Below are positions 25,465 to 34,206 of a stretch of DNA of 64,000 bases, in pieces (position 1 is the stretch's first letter; the number at the start of each line of letters is the position of its first letter). The notes under the pieces were generated by a model. That model was not told the DNA's origin. It was given only the letters and a program-made list of their open reading frames with translations, and did not search any database. Source of the stretch: JABAYQ01 sp018608925 (GTDB lineage Bacteria; Bacteroidota; Bacteroidia; Flavobacteriales; UBA7312); contig JASJHQ010000035.1 in assembly GCA_037625715.1 (NCBI GenBank), positions 62,001 to 126,000 on the forward strand, written 5' to 3'. Both the position numbers and the translations under genes were made by a program.

Positions 25465-27323
25465 TATATATAACTTTCATATCGCTTTTTCTTGCCTATT
25501 GTAACAACCCTAAGGTTGAGCCTTTAGATAGTCCGTATTTAAATCATGCAGATTCGGTTTCTTATGTTGGTATTGAAACTTGTATGCAATGCCACTACGA
25601 TATTTATGAAACCTATATTGAAACAGGTATGGGTAAGTCTTTTTCATTGGCAACCAAAGAAAACAGTCATCTTTTACTTGAAAAGACAACATTTATTGTC
25701 GATACCTTTAATAATTTTTCTTATTACCCATATTGGAAGGATGATACTCTGTTTTTAGAGGAAAAATACAAGAACTTTAGTAGGGAAGAAGTAGTAGACT
25801 ATATAATTGGTTCTGGTCACCATACTAACTCTCATTTATGGTCTGAAAACGGATATGTGCATCAAATGCCTTTTACTTACTATACACAAGACAGCATATT
25901 GGATTTTCCTCCAGGATTTGAAAACAATTATAACAGTAGGTTTTCAAGGTCTATTGGTTTAGAGTGTATGAGCTGCCATAATGCAATGCCCGAATTTGTT
26001 TTGGGATCTGAAAATAAGTTTGATAAAGTTGATCATGGAATTGACTGCGAAAGATGCCATGGTCCTGGTGAAATACACGTTCGAAATGTAACAAATGGAA
26101 TACTTGTCGATACCAGTAAATATATAGATTACTCAATAGTCAATCCTTCCAAATTACCATTAGAAAAACAATTTCAAATTTGTATGCGTTGTCATTTACA
26201 AGGGAACACAGTTTTGTCACAAGGAAAAAGTTTTTACGACTTTAAGCCTGGAATGGAACTTTCTGATATAATGACTGTTTTTGTTCCTAAATATGAAGAT
26301 GACGAAACATTCATAATGGCTTCTCATGTAGACAGACTAAAGCAAAGTTCTTGTTTTCAAGAGTCAGAAGATATGAGTTGCATTAGTTGTCACAATCCTC
26401 ATCACACTGTTCAGAAGACATCGCCTAACTTCTTTAATGACAAGTGTTTAAGCTGTCATTCGGATTGCTCTGAGCCAGAAAGAGTATCCAATAACTGCAT
26501 CGAATGTCATATGCCTAAATCTTCTACTATTGACATTCCACATGTCTCTATTAGTGACCATAAAATAGGTATTCATTATAAAGATAGCACAAAGTCGGTA
26601 AAGGGAAAATTCATTGGTTTGAAATCTATAAACAATGATAGCCCTAGTGATGAGATTTTTGCAAAAGCATACTTATCTCAATTTGAGAAATTCGACTCTT
26701 CACCATACCTATTAGATTCCGCATTTAATTATATCCAAAAACTAGATGTGTATACTAGTTATCATACATACCTTCATTATTATTTTCTGTCAAATGATTT
26801 TAAATCGATATTAAACTTAGTTAACGCAATACCAAACATATTAGATAGCCTTAAGTCCCAGGATTATCAGAATATTGACGCTTGGACTGCATATAGGATA
26901 GGTGAAGCGTATGGTAAGTTTTATTTATACGATTCGTCCTTAAAGTTCTATGAAAAATCTTGTGAACTTGCACCATTTGTTATCGATTTCAATTTAAAAT
27001 TAGCGGATGTTTATTTCAATCTAAATGAACTCGATTTAGCTCAAAAACAGTATGAGTATATTATAGGTGAATTTTCTAAGAACGAAATAGCATTTTGTAA
27101 TTTAGCATATGTTTTAATGTCTAAAGGAGAGATGGATAAAGCAATGAAATACCTGATTAAAGCACAAGAAATTAATCCAAGACATATTCAGACTCTTTTA
27201 AACATTGCGTCTTGCAATATGTTTGACAATAATGTTAAATTAGCGAAACAAAATTTATTAGAAGTGTTGGAAATAGATTCGAATAATTCTAAAGCAATTT
27301 ATTTACTTGATCAAATCAAATGA
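25455..27323 (+). CDS. Heptaheme cytochrome c with C-terminal TPR repeats
   Basis: An exported 622-residue multiheme protein. Seven CxxCH heme sites are visible: Cys43, 171, 198, 243, 309, 331 and 348, each within about residues 40-352 in a cytochrome c554-like arrangement. The region from about 470 to the end is helical TPR, with FYEKSCELAPFVIDFNLKLAD, AFCNLAYVLMSKGEMDKA and related units. The N-terminus has a short hydrophobic segment ending in LAYC, an imperfect lipobox (Cys16). It starts with GTG. It may take part in periplasmic electron transfer, but donor and acceptor are unknown. Confidence 0.88.
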   Translation: MRLVYITFISLFLAYCNNPKVEPLDSPYLNHADSVSYVGIETCMQCHYDIYETYIETGMGKSFSLATKENSHLLLEKTTFIVDTFNNFSYYPYWKDDTLFLEEKYKNFSREEVVDYIIGSGHHTNSHLWSENGYVHQMPFTYYTQDSILDFPPGFENNYNSRFSRSIGLECMSCHNAMPEFVLGSENKFDKVDHGIDCERCHGPGEIHVRNVTNGILVDTSKYIDYSIVNPSKLPLEKQFQICMRCHLQGNTVLSQGKSFYDFKPGMELSDIMTVFVPKYEDDETFIMASHVDRLKQSSCFQESEDMSCISCHNPHHTVQKTSPNFFNDKCLSCHSDCSEPERVSNNCIECHMPKSSTIDIPHVSISDHKIGIHYKDSTKSVKGKFIGLKSINNDSPSDEIFAKAYLSQFEKFDSSPYLLDSAFNYIQKLDVYTSYHTYLHYYFLSNDFKSILNLVNAIPNILDSLKSQDYQNIDAWTAYRIGEAYGKFYLYDSSLKFYEKSCELAPFVIDFNLKLADVYFNLNELDLAQKQYEYIIGEFSKNEIAFCNLAYVLMSKGEMDKAMKYLIKAQEINPRHIQTLLNIASCNMFDNNVKLAKQNLLEVLEIDSNNSKAIYLLDQIK

Positions 27324-28372
27324 AAAAGAAGGCCCCTTTTCTAAAAAAATTCTTTTGGAGTCTAATCTTCATCCTAATCTTAAGTGGACTATTAAAAGCT
27401 TATGATTTTTACGATAAGATTTATCATTCAAACGTAACCCTAGAATACAAAACGGAATTAGAATTATTTATTCCTTCCAACGCTACCTTTCAAGATGTAG
27501 TTACCTTGCTTGATGAGCAAGGTGTCTTGTCAAATGTTCCCTCTTTTGTATGGACTGCTAAGCAAAAAAAATACACTCAAAAAATTAAGCCTGGTCGTTA
27601 TCTCATAAGAAACGGAATGAGTAATAACGATTTAGTTAATTTGTTGAGATCGGGTAGTCAAACCCCTGTTAACGTAACCTTTAATAATGTTAGAACACTA
27701 GAGCAATTTTCTTCTATCATATCAAAACAATTAGAGCTTGATTCATTGGATTTATACAATGCCTTTAGAGATAGCACTTTTTTAAGTTCTGTAAAACTTA
27801 ATAAATATAGTGTAGTTTCATTATTCCTTCCAAATACGTATGAGTTTTATTGGAATGTATCATTAGAAAACTTCATGTCTAGAATGGTTTCAGAGAATTA
27901 CAGGTTTTGGACTAAAGAAAGATTGAATAAGGCTAAAAGAATAGGTTTGTCGCCTTCTGAAGTTTCTACTTTGGCTTCTATAGTTCAAAAAGAAACACTT
28001 AAAAGGGATGAGCAACCAATTGTAGCTGGTTTGTACTTAAACAGATTAAACAAAAGAATGAAGTTGGAGTCTGACCCTACGGTTATATTTGCATTAAATA
28101 ATTTTAATATTAAAAGAGTTTTGGATAAGGATACTAAGTTTAAATCCCCTTACAATACGTATTTAAATAGGGGGCTTCCTCCGGGACCAATTACTATCCC
28201 ATCAATTCGTGCTTTAGATTCTGTTTTGAATAACGAAAAACACGATTATATTTTTATGTGTGCAAAAGAGGATTTTTCGGGTTATCATAATTTTGCAGTA
28301 AATTATACTCAGCACTTAAGAAATGCTAAGAAATATAGAACTGCTCTAAATAATAAAGGAATAAAAAGATGA
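27320..28372 (+). CDS. mltG: Endolytic murein transglycosylase
   Basis: Cleaves nascent glycan strands and helps set glycan length. The 350-residue YceG-like protein has one N-terminal membrane helix (KKFFWSLIFILILSGLLKAY), a LysM-like region, and the catalytic domain with the key Glu in ASIVQKETLKRDEQPIVAGLYLNRL. LESDPTVIFAL, SPYNTYLNRGLPPGPI and YIFMCAKEDFSGYHNFA follow. It overlaps its neighbours by 4 bases on both sides, so it is tightly coupled to the cytochrome and phosphohexomutase genes. Confidence 0.94.
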   Translation: MKKKAPFLKKFFWSLIFILILSGLLKAYDFYDKIYHSNVTLEYKTELELFIPSNATFQDVVTLLDEQGVLSNVPSFVWTAKQKKYTQKIKPGRYLIRNGMSNNDLVNLLRSGSQTPVNVTFNNVRTLEQFSSIISKQLELDSLDLYNAFRDSTFLSSVKLNKYSVVSLFLPNTYEFYWNVSLENFMSRMVSENYRFWTKERLNKAKRIGLSPSEVSTLASIVQKETLKRDEQPIVAGLYLNRLNKRMKLESDPTVIFALNNFNIKRVLDKDTKFKSPYNTYLNRGLPPGPITIPSIRALDSVLNNEKHDYIFMCAKEDFSGYHNFAVNYTQHLRNAKKYRTALNNKGIKR

Positions 28373-29757
28373 AAATTAAATTTGGTACAGACGGATGGCG
28401 AGCTATAATAGCTAAAGAATACACGGTTGACAACGTAGCAAGAGTTTCTATTGCTTGTGGCTTGTGGTTGAAAAAGAAATTTGACAATCCGTCAGTTGTA
28501 ATTGGTTATGATACTAGGTTTGGAGGTTTGCTATTTGCTCAAACAACAGCAAATATTCTTTCTTCTATGAATATTAAGGTTTATTTGGCCGACAGCTTTG
28601 TATCAACTCCTATGGTCTCTTTAGGTGTTTTAAGCCAAGAAGCTTCTTTAGGAATAGTAATTACTGCTAGCCACAATCCCCACACTTACAACGGCTTTAA
28701 ACTCAAGGGAGATTTTGGTGGACCATTACTCCCTGATGATATTCAAGATGTGGAAGATTTGATTCCTGATTTAAATCATTTAGATATTGATTCTTTAGAT
28801 GATAAAAATGTTGAATCGGTAAATCTAGAAGAGCAATACCTAAATAGAGCCCAACAATTTTTTGATTTAGATGCGATAGAAAATTCAGGACTAAATTTAG
28901 TTTATGATTCTATGTTCGGAGCAGGTCAAAGAGCTATTCCAGCACTTTTGCCATCTACTACTTTATTACATTGTGTAAATAATCCAGGTTTTAACGGAAT
29001 TGCTCCAGAGCCAATCCATAGAAACTTATTAGAGCTTTCTGAGTACATAAAAAACGTAGGAGATGTCGATTGCGCTTTAGCTACTGATGGAGATGCTGAT
29101 AGAATTGGTCTTTATAATTCCAAGGGTGAGTTTATAGATTCTCACCACTTAATTCTTCTTCTAATTCATTATTTGGTGAAGTACAAAGGAATGAGTGGAA
29201 AGGTAGTAACTGCTTTTTCTTGTTCTGTTAAAGTAGCAAAGCTTTGTAAACATTATAATTTAGACCATCAAATTGTAAAGGTTGGTTTTAAATATGTAGC
29301 AGGAGTGATGCTTGAAGAAGATTGTTTGCTTGGAGGAGAAGAGTCAGGTGGAGTTGCTATTAAAGGTCATATTCCTGAAAGAGATGGTATTTGGATGGGA
29401 TTAGTTATCTGGGAGTATATGGCTAAATCGGGTAAAAGTATCGAAAGTTTAATACAAGAAGTTTATGATATAGTTGGTGAATTTGCTTTTGAACGTATTG
29501 ATCTTCATTTAGATAACGATAAGAAAGAAAAGATTGTTGAGAATTGTAAAAATGGAGTTTACGAATCTTTTGGTGACTTAAAAATTGAAAGGATAGAAAA
29601 TATAGATGGTTATAAATTCTATTTTGATGAAAATAGTTGGATAATGATAAGAGCATCCGGAACAGAGCCAGTATTAAGAACCTATGCAGAAGCTAAAACT
29701 CAAGCAAAGTGCTTTGAGATTTTAGATAAAGTTCATAAAAGTCTTTTGCAAGAATAA
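28369..29757 (+). CDS. Phosphoglucomutase/phosphomannomutase family protein
   Basis: A 462-residue alpha-D-phosphohexomutase. The phosphoserine loop is ITASHNPHTYNGFK (Ser101), the metal-binding loop is TDGDADRIG, the sugar-specificity loop is LGGEESGG, and the phosphate-binding loop is IRASGTEPVLRTYAEA. The family includes GlmM, ManB and Pgm. The GEESGG loop fits glucose or mannose phosphates, and the exact substrate is not decided. It is the last gene of the dapF unit, ended by a bidirectional terminator. Confidence 0.92.
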   Translation: MKIKFGTDGWRAIIAKEYTVDNVARVSIACGLWLKKKFDNPSVVIGYDTRFGGLLFAQTTANILSSMNIKVYLADSFVSTPMVSLGVLSQEASLGIVITASHNPHTYNGFKLKGDFGGPLLPDDIQDVEDLIPDLNHLDIDSLDDKNVESVNLEEQYLNRAQQFFDLDAIENSGLNLVYDSMFGAGQRAIPALLPSTTLLHCVNNPGFNGIAPEPIHRNLLELSEYIKNVGDVDCALATDGDADRIGLYNSKGEFIDSHHLILLLIHYLVKYKGMSGKVVTAFSCSVKVAKLCKHYNLDHQIVKVGFKYVAGVMLEEDCLLGGEESGGVAIKGHIPERDGIWMGLVIWEYMAKSGKSIESLIQEVYDIVGEFAFERIDLHLDNDKKEKIVENCKNGVYESFGDLKIERIENIDGYKFYFDENSWIMIRASGTEPVLRTYAEAKTQAKCFEILDKVHKSLLQE

Positions 29758-29760
29758 AAA

Positions 29761-29792
29761 AAAAGCCCTTTCATATCGAAAGGGCTTTTTTT
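29761..29792. terminator. Bidirectional terminator between phosphohexomutase and peroxiredoxin
   Basis: The 12-bp stem AAAAGCCCTTTC (29761-29772) / GAAAGGGCTTTT (29778-29789) has a 5-base loop. It is flanked by an A-run on the left and a T-run on the right. Confidence 0.92.
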
Positions 29793-29805
29793 AATAGATT
29801 ATTTC

Positions 29806-30435
29806 TTAGTGTTTCGATAGATAGTCTGCAACACCTGCAAAGTTTTCTTTCATAGCATCATCACCCTTCTTCCAGTTTGCTGGACAAACTTCACCATTTT
29901 CTTCAAAATGTTGTAAAGCATCAATCATTCTGATAGCTTCTTCTACATTTCTTCCTAATGGGAAATTATTTACAATTTGATGCTGAACAACTCCGTTTAT
30001 ATCAATCAAGAATAATCCTCTGAATGCAATCATAGGGCCTTCTGATTCTAATTCGTCATCATCATTGATGAAGTAATCACCAGCTAAAACACCAAAGTTT
30101 TCAGCGATTGTTTTAGAAACATCAGCAACTAAAGGATATGTAATACCATTGATTCCACCTTTTTCTTTAGGAACTTGTAGCCAACCCCAGTGACTTTCAG
30201 CAGTATCTGTAGAACAAGCTACTACTTTTACGCCTCTAGATTCAAAATCTTCAAGACGACTTTGAAAAGCATGTAATTCAGAAGGACAAACAAAAGTAAA
30301 GTCTTTAGGATAAAAGAAAAACAAAACAGGATTTTTACCTACGAATTGATCAAGAGAGAAATCTTTTACCAAATCTCCGCCGTTTAATACTGCTCCTGCA
30401 GAAAATGAAGGAGCTTTTTTACCAACTAATACCAT
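29806..30435 (-). CDS. 2-Cys peroxiredoxin (AhpC/Prx1 type)
   Basis: Thiol peroxidase reducing H2O2 and organic peroxides. It has 209 residues, with the peroxidatic Cys50 in FTFVCPSELHAF and the resolving Cys near residue 184 in GEVCPANWKKGDDAM. The active-site Arg region is in LIDINGVVQHQIVNNFPLGRN. This is the typical 2-Cys dimer type. No AhpF or thioredoxin partner is adjacent. It is transcribed alone with its own -7 box. Confidence 0.95.
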   Translation of the reverse strand: MVLVGKKAPSFSAGAVLNGGDLVKDFSLDQFVGKNPVLFFFYPKDFTFVCPSELHAFQSRLEDFESRGVKVVACSTDTAESHWGWLQVPKEKGGINGITYPLVADVSKTIAENFGVLAGDYFINDDDELESEGPMIAFRGLFLIDINGVVQHQIVNNFPLGRNVEEAIRMIDALQHFEENGEVCPANWKKGDDAMKENFAGVADYLSKH

Positions 30436-30461
30436 TTTTTATTATTTTAAAATTTAAGGAA

Positions 30462-30469
30462 CAAAGTTA
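30462..30469 (-). promoter_or_regulatory. Peroxiredoxin promoter, -7 box TAACTTTG
   Basis: Exact TAnnTTTG match on the minus strand, 26 bases before the ATG at 30435. No operator-like repeat is obvious around it. Confidence 0.5.
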
Positions 30470-30511
30470 ACTAAATCATCACTAATATCACGCGCTCCAA
30501 ACACTAATCTT

Positions 30512-31069
30512 TCAGACTTCGTTATATCTAAAACAATCGGTTGTATGGTCGTTGATTATACCTGCTGCTTGTAACATAGCATAACAAATAGTACTGCCCA
30601 TAAATTTAAAACCTCTTTTTTTGAGATCACCACTTATTTTGTCCGATAAATTTGTTTTTGCTGGAAGATCACTCATTTTGTTAGCTGTGTTTTTTATTGT
30701 TTTGTTATTTGTAAATGACCAAATGTACTTGTTGAAGGACTCAAATTCTTTTTGAATTTCCATAAATGCCTTTGCATTAGAAACAGTAGAGCGAATTTTT
30801 AGCTTATTTCGAATTATTCCTTTGTCTTCCATTAATTCTAACATTCTAATTTCTTTCATTTTTGAAACTTTTTTTACGTCGAAATTGAAAAATGCTTTCC
30901 TAAAACCTTCTCTTTTATGCAGTATGGTTTTCCAACTTAGTCCGGCTTGAAATGATTCTAAAACAATAAATTCGAACCACTTATGATCGTCCTTAACAGG
31001 AACTCCCCATTCTTGGTCGTGGTAAATAATCATAAGTGGGTCTTTTCCAGTCCATTGACATCTTTTCAT
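30512..31069 (-). CDS. tag: DNA-3-methyladenine glycosylase I
   Basis: Removes 3-methyladenine from DNA as the first step of base excision repair. The 185-residue Tag family protein has the N-terminal zinc-site start MKRCQWTGKDPLMIIYHDQEWG (Cys4, His17) and the FQAGLSWKTILHKREGFRKAF core. The FKFMGSTICYAMLQAAGIINDHTTDCF segment supplies the remaining zinc ligands. It is a single-gene unit divergent from ettA. Confidence 0.95.
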   Translation of the reverse strand: MKRCQWTGKDPLMIIYHDQEWGVPVKDDHKWFEFIVLESFQAGLSWKTILHKREGFRKAFFNFDVKKVSKMKEIRMLELMEDKGIIRNKLKIRSTVSNAKAFMEIQKEFESFNKYIWSFTNNKTIKNTANKMSDLPAKTNLSDKISGDLKKRGFKFMGSTICYAMLQAAGIINDHTTDCFRYNEV

Positions 31070-31132
31070 TTTTCAATAAATTTCTTAAAGTTTTTACTAA
31101 AATAACGATATTAGCATTAAATAATTATAGCA

Positions 31133-32818
31133 ATGTCAGATCAAAAAATAATCTTTTCAATGAATAGGGTAAACAAGTCGTTTGCCTCTAACAATAAGCA
31201 AGTTTTAAAAAATATTAACTTATCTTTTTTCTACGGAGCTAAAATCGGAATTATCGGTTTAAACGGCTCGGGTAAGTCTACTTTATTGAAAATTATTGCT
31301 GGAATAGACAATTCCTTTCAGGGAGATGTTCATTTTTCAAATGATTATTCGATTGGTTATTTAGAGCAAGAGCCTATAATGGATGAGTCCAAAACTGTTC
31401 TTGAAATAGTTAAAGAAGGAATGCAAGAGGCAGTAGATCTTATTGCAGAATACAATAGTATCAATGATCAATTCGGACTTCCTGAGGTCTATGAAGATGC
31501 AGATGCTATGGAGAAGTTAATGGATAAACAAGGTAAATTGCAAGATGAGATAGATGCGGTGGGAGCTTGGGATCTAGAAACAAAGCTAAATATCGCAATG
31601 GATGCTTTAAGATGTCCTGATAGCGATAAGTCAGTAAATGTACTTTCTGGGGGAGAGCGAAGAAGGGTTGCTCTTTGCAGATTGCTATTGAAAGAACCAG
31701 ATATTTTATTATTAGATGAACCTACTAACCACCTTGATGCAGAATCAGTTCATTGGTTAGAGCAACATTTACAACAATACAAAGGAACAGTAATAGCCAT
31801 AACTCACGATAGGTACTTTTTAGATAATGTGGCGGGTTGGATATTGGAGTTAGATAGAGGAGAGGGAATACCTTGGAAAGGAAATTATTCTTCATGGTTA
31901 GATCAAAAATCAAAAAGATTAGCTGGTGAAGAGAAGCAAGCTAGCAAAAGAAGAAAAACTTTAGAGCGTGAGCTTGATTGGGTAAGAATGAATCCTAAGG
32001 GAAGGCAAGCTAAATCAAAAGCTCGTTTAAATAATTACGAAAAACTTTTAGGAGAAGAAAATAGAGAGCAAGAAGAAAAAATAGAATTATATATTCCTCC
32101 TGGGCCACGTCTAGGAACGAACGTAATAGAAGCAGTAGATGTGTCTAAAGCTTTTGGAGACAAGTTGCTTTATGAAAATTTAAACTTTAAACTTCCACCT
32201 GCAGGTATTGTAGGAATAGTTGGTCCCAATGGTGCTGGTAAAACTACTTTGTTCCGAATGATAATGGGTCAAGAAACAACCGATTCTGGAAGTTTTACTA
32301 TTGGTGAAACTGTTAAGACTGCTTATGTAGATCAGCAACATGCGAACATTGATTTAGAAAAAACTATCTGGGAACAAGTAACTGGTGGAAACGAAATGGT
32401 TGAGTTTGGTGGCAAGAAAGTGAATTCACGTTCTTACGTTTCAAAATTTAATTTTCAAGGATCTGATCAAAATAAAAAAGTTGGAGTTCTTTCGGGTGGA
32501 GAGAGAAATAGACTGCATTTAGCCATGACTTTACGAGAAGAGGGTAACGTTCTTTTGTTAGATGAGCCTACTAATGATTTAGATGTTAATACATTAAGAG
32601 CTTTGGAAGAAGGTTTAAATAATTATGGGGGTTGCGCTGTAATTATATCTCACGATAGATGGTTTTTGGATAGGGTTTGTACCCATATATTAGCTTTTGA
32701 AGGTAATTCTCAAGTTTACTTTTTTGAAGGAGGATATAGCGATTACGAGGAGAATAGGAAGAAGAGACTAGGTGATAGTGGACCAACTAGAATTAAGTAC
32801 AAAAAACTAGTAAGGTAA
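31133..32818 (+). CDS. ettA: Energy-dependent translational throttle protein EttA (ABC-F)
   Basis: A soluble ABC-F ATPase that binds the ribosomal E site and gates early elongation according to energy state. The 561 residues contain two ATPase domains. The first has LNGSGKSTLLK, the LSGGERRRVALCRLLL signature and LLLDEPTNHLDAESVHWLE. The second has PNGAGKTTLFR, SGGERNRLHLAMTL and LLLDEPTNDLDVNTLR. They are joined by the charged linker RRKTLERELDWVRMNPKGRQAK typical of EttA. It is followed after 29 bases by the T9SS cargo gene. Confidence 0.95.
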   Translation: MSDQKIIFSMNRVNKSFASNNKQVLKNINLSFFYGAKIGIIGLNGSGKSTLLKIIAGIDNSFQGDVHFSNDYSIGYLEQEPIMDESKTVLEIVKEGMQEAVDLIAEYNSINDQFGLPEVYEDADAMEKLMDKQGKLQDEIDAVGAWDLETKLNIAMDALRCPDSDKSVNVLSGGERRRVALCRLLLKEPDILLLDEPTNHLDAESVHWLEQHLQQYKGTVIAITHDRYFLDNVAGWILELDRGEGIPWKGNYSSWLDQKSKRLAGEEKQASKRRKTLERELDWVRMNPKGRQAKSKARLNNYEKLLGEENREQEEKIELYIPPGPRLGTNVIEAVDVSKAFGDKLLYENLNFKLPPAGIVGIVGPNGAGKTTLFRMIMGQETTDSGSFTIGETVKTAYVDQQHANIDLEKTIWEQVTGGNEMVEFGGKKVNSRSYVSKFNFQGSDQNKKVGVLSGGERNRLHLAMTLREEGNVLLLDEPTNDLDVNTLRALEEGLNNYGGCAVIISHDRWFLDRVCTHILAFEGNSQVYFFEGGYSDYEENRKKRLGDSGPTRIKYKKLVR

Positions 32819-32836
32819 TAACTAGTATAAAATCCT

Positions 32837-32844
32837 TATATTTG
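32837..32844 (+). promoter_or_regulatory. -7 box TATATTTG abutting the T9SS cargo gene start
   Basis: Exact TAnnTTTG match ending 3 bases before the ATG at 32848. It argues against the in-frame TTG at 32842, which is part of the box itself, and suggests a leaderless or nearly leaderless transcript. No clear -33 TTTG is present. Confidence 0.4.
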
Positions 32845-32847
32845 AGT

Positions 32848-34206
32848 ATGAATGACATATTCAAATATTCATTTACTTTTCTAATTTGTTTGATATTTCC
32901 ATTTCTATCTTTTAGTCAATGTGAAGTAATTCTTACAGATACTTTTGTTTGTCATTTCGGCAACAACCTTACTTTGACCCCTGAAATTGAGGGTTCATCC
33001 ATCACTAGTGATTACAGAGTAGACATATTGCCTTTTAATTATGTTGAACATCAGAACTCGAATATGATTGAGCTTCAGGATGATGACATTAGTCAAGCGA
33101 TAGATATCGGTTTCGATTTTGAGTTTTATGGTAATAAGTTTACTCAAATTTATATTGGTTCTAATGGTTGGATTAGTTTTGTTCCAAATCAATCTATAAA
33201 CTACTTATCTGCCCCAATTCCATCTTTAGAATTATCTGTTCCAAAAAACGCAATTTTTGCAGCTTGGGAAGATTGGAATCCTGATATAGGTGGCACAATT
33301 TCTTATGAATTATTTGAAGATGAGGATAGCAGTTATTTTGTTGTTTCTTTCGAAAACTTATCGCATTATTTATGTGGAAGTAATTTTGAAACCCAAGGTT
33401 CTTTTCAAATTGTCTTGAGTCAAGCAGATTATTCGATTAATACAAATATTATAAACAAATCAAGTTGTTTGACAGTGCCTTCCCTTCAAGGTGTTATTAA
33501 TGAAGATGGCAGTAGAGCCGTAGCACTCGAAGGAAGAAATTCTACCATTTGGAGTTCTAATTTTCATTCTTCTAAATTTACTCCTTCCAATAATTCGTAT
33601 TTTAATTGGTTAGTGGACGATATTGTTCTTTACCAACAAGATTCTTTTAGTTTAAATTTCTACAGTAATCAGGATGTGGTTTTACAGTATTGGGATGATT
33701 TAGGCTGTTATTCAGAAGTTGATTTTACAGTTTCTGTTTTGCCCGAATATAATCTTACCATCGAAAGAGTTGGCGATGTTCTTTATAGTTCAATTGTTGA
33801 TGAAAATTTTTCCTATCAATGGTTTTTTGAAAATGAAGAACTAGAAGGTGAAACCAATCAATTTACAACATTGAATGAAGAAGGTTATTATTATGTTCTG
33901 CTTCAAAACTTAGAAAATGGTTGTTACTATAATTCTAGAGTTCATTTATATGTTACGGCTAGTATTATAGAAAATGACAATTCACTGATTAAAACATTCC
34001 CACAGCCTTCTAACGGATCTTTTAGTGTCAATAGTGATAAGGAAGTATCATTGTTGCAAGTGTACGATAATAAAGGCGTTTTGGTTGATGAGATACTCAG
34101 TCCTTCGGAAAATAGTTTTCAACTGAGTTTAAGTTCTGGAATTTACTTTGCTCATTTCTACATACAAAACAAAAAGTACTTTAGTAGATTAGTTATTTCT
34201 AACTAA
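32848..34206 (+). CDS. T9SS cargo protein with type A sorting domain
   Basis: A 452-residue secreted protein. It has a Sec signal peptide (FTFLICLIFPFLSFSQ), then a large beta-rich region with the DIGFDFEFYGNKFTQIYIGSNGWISF segment seen in extracellular proteins with nidogen-like features. An Ig-like part follows (YQWFFENEELEGETNQFTTLNEEGYYYVLLQ). The C-terminal 75 or so residues (TFPQPSNGSFSV through FSRLVISN) are a type A T9SS sorting domain. The protein is therefore probably secreted to the cell surface; its ligand is unknown. It overlaps the converging permease by 18 bases. Confidence 0.88.
   Translation: MNDIFKYSFTFLICLIFPFLSFSQCEVILTDTFVCHFGNNLTLTPEIEGSSITSDYRVDILPFNYVEHQNSNMIELQDDDISQAIDIGFDFEFYGNKFTQIYIGSNGWISFVPNQSINYLSAPIPSLELSVPKNAIFAAWEDWNPDIGGTISYELFEDEDSSYFVVSFENLSHYLCGSNFETQGSFQIVLSQADYSINTNIINKSSCLTVPSLQGVINEDGSRAVALEGRNSTIWSSNFHSSKFTPSNNSYFNWLVDDIVLYQQDSFSLNFYSNQDVVLQYWDDLGCYSEVDFTVSVLPEYNLTIERVGDVLYSSIVDENFSYQWFFENEELEGETNQFTTLNEEGYYYVLLQNLENGCYYNSRVHLYVTASIIENDNSLIKTFPQPSNGSFSVNSDKEVSLLQVYDNKGVLVDEILSPSENSFQLSLSSGIYFAHFYIQNKKYFSRLVISN

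Noticed and set aside
32806..32827. Repeated ACTAGTA near the end of ettA
   Set aside because: Short AT-rich direct repeat with no further copies nearby; likely chance.
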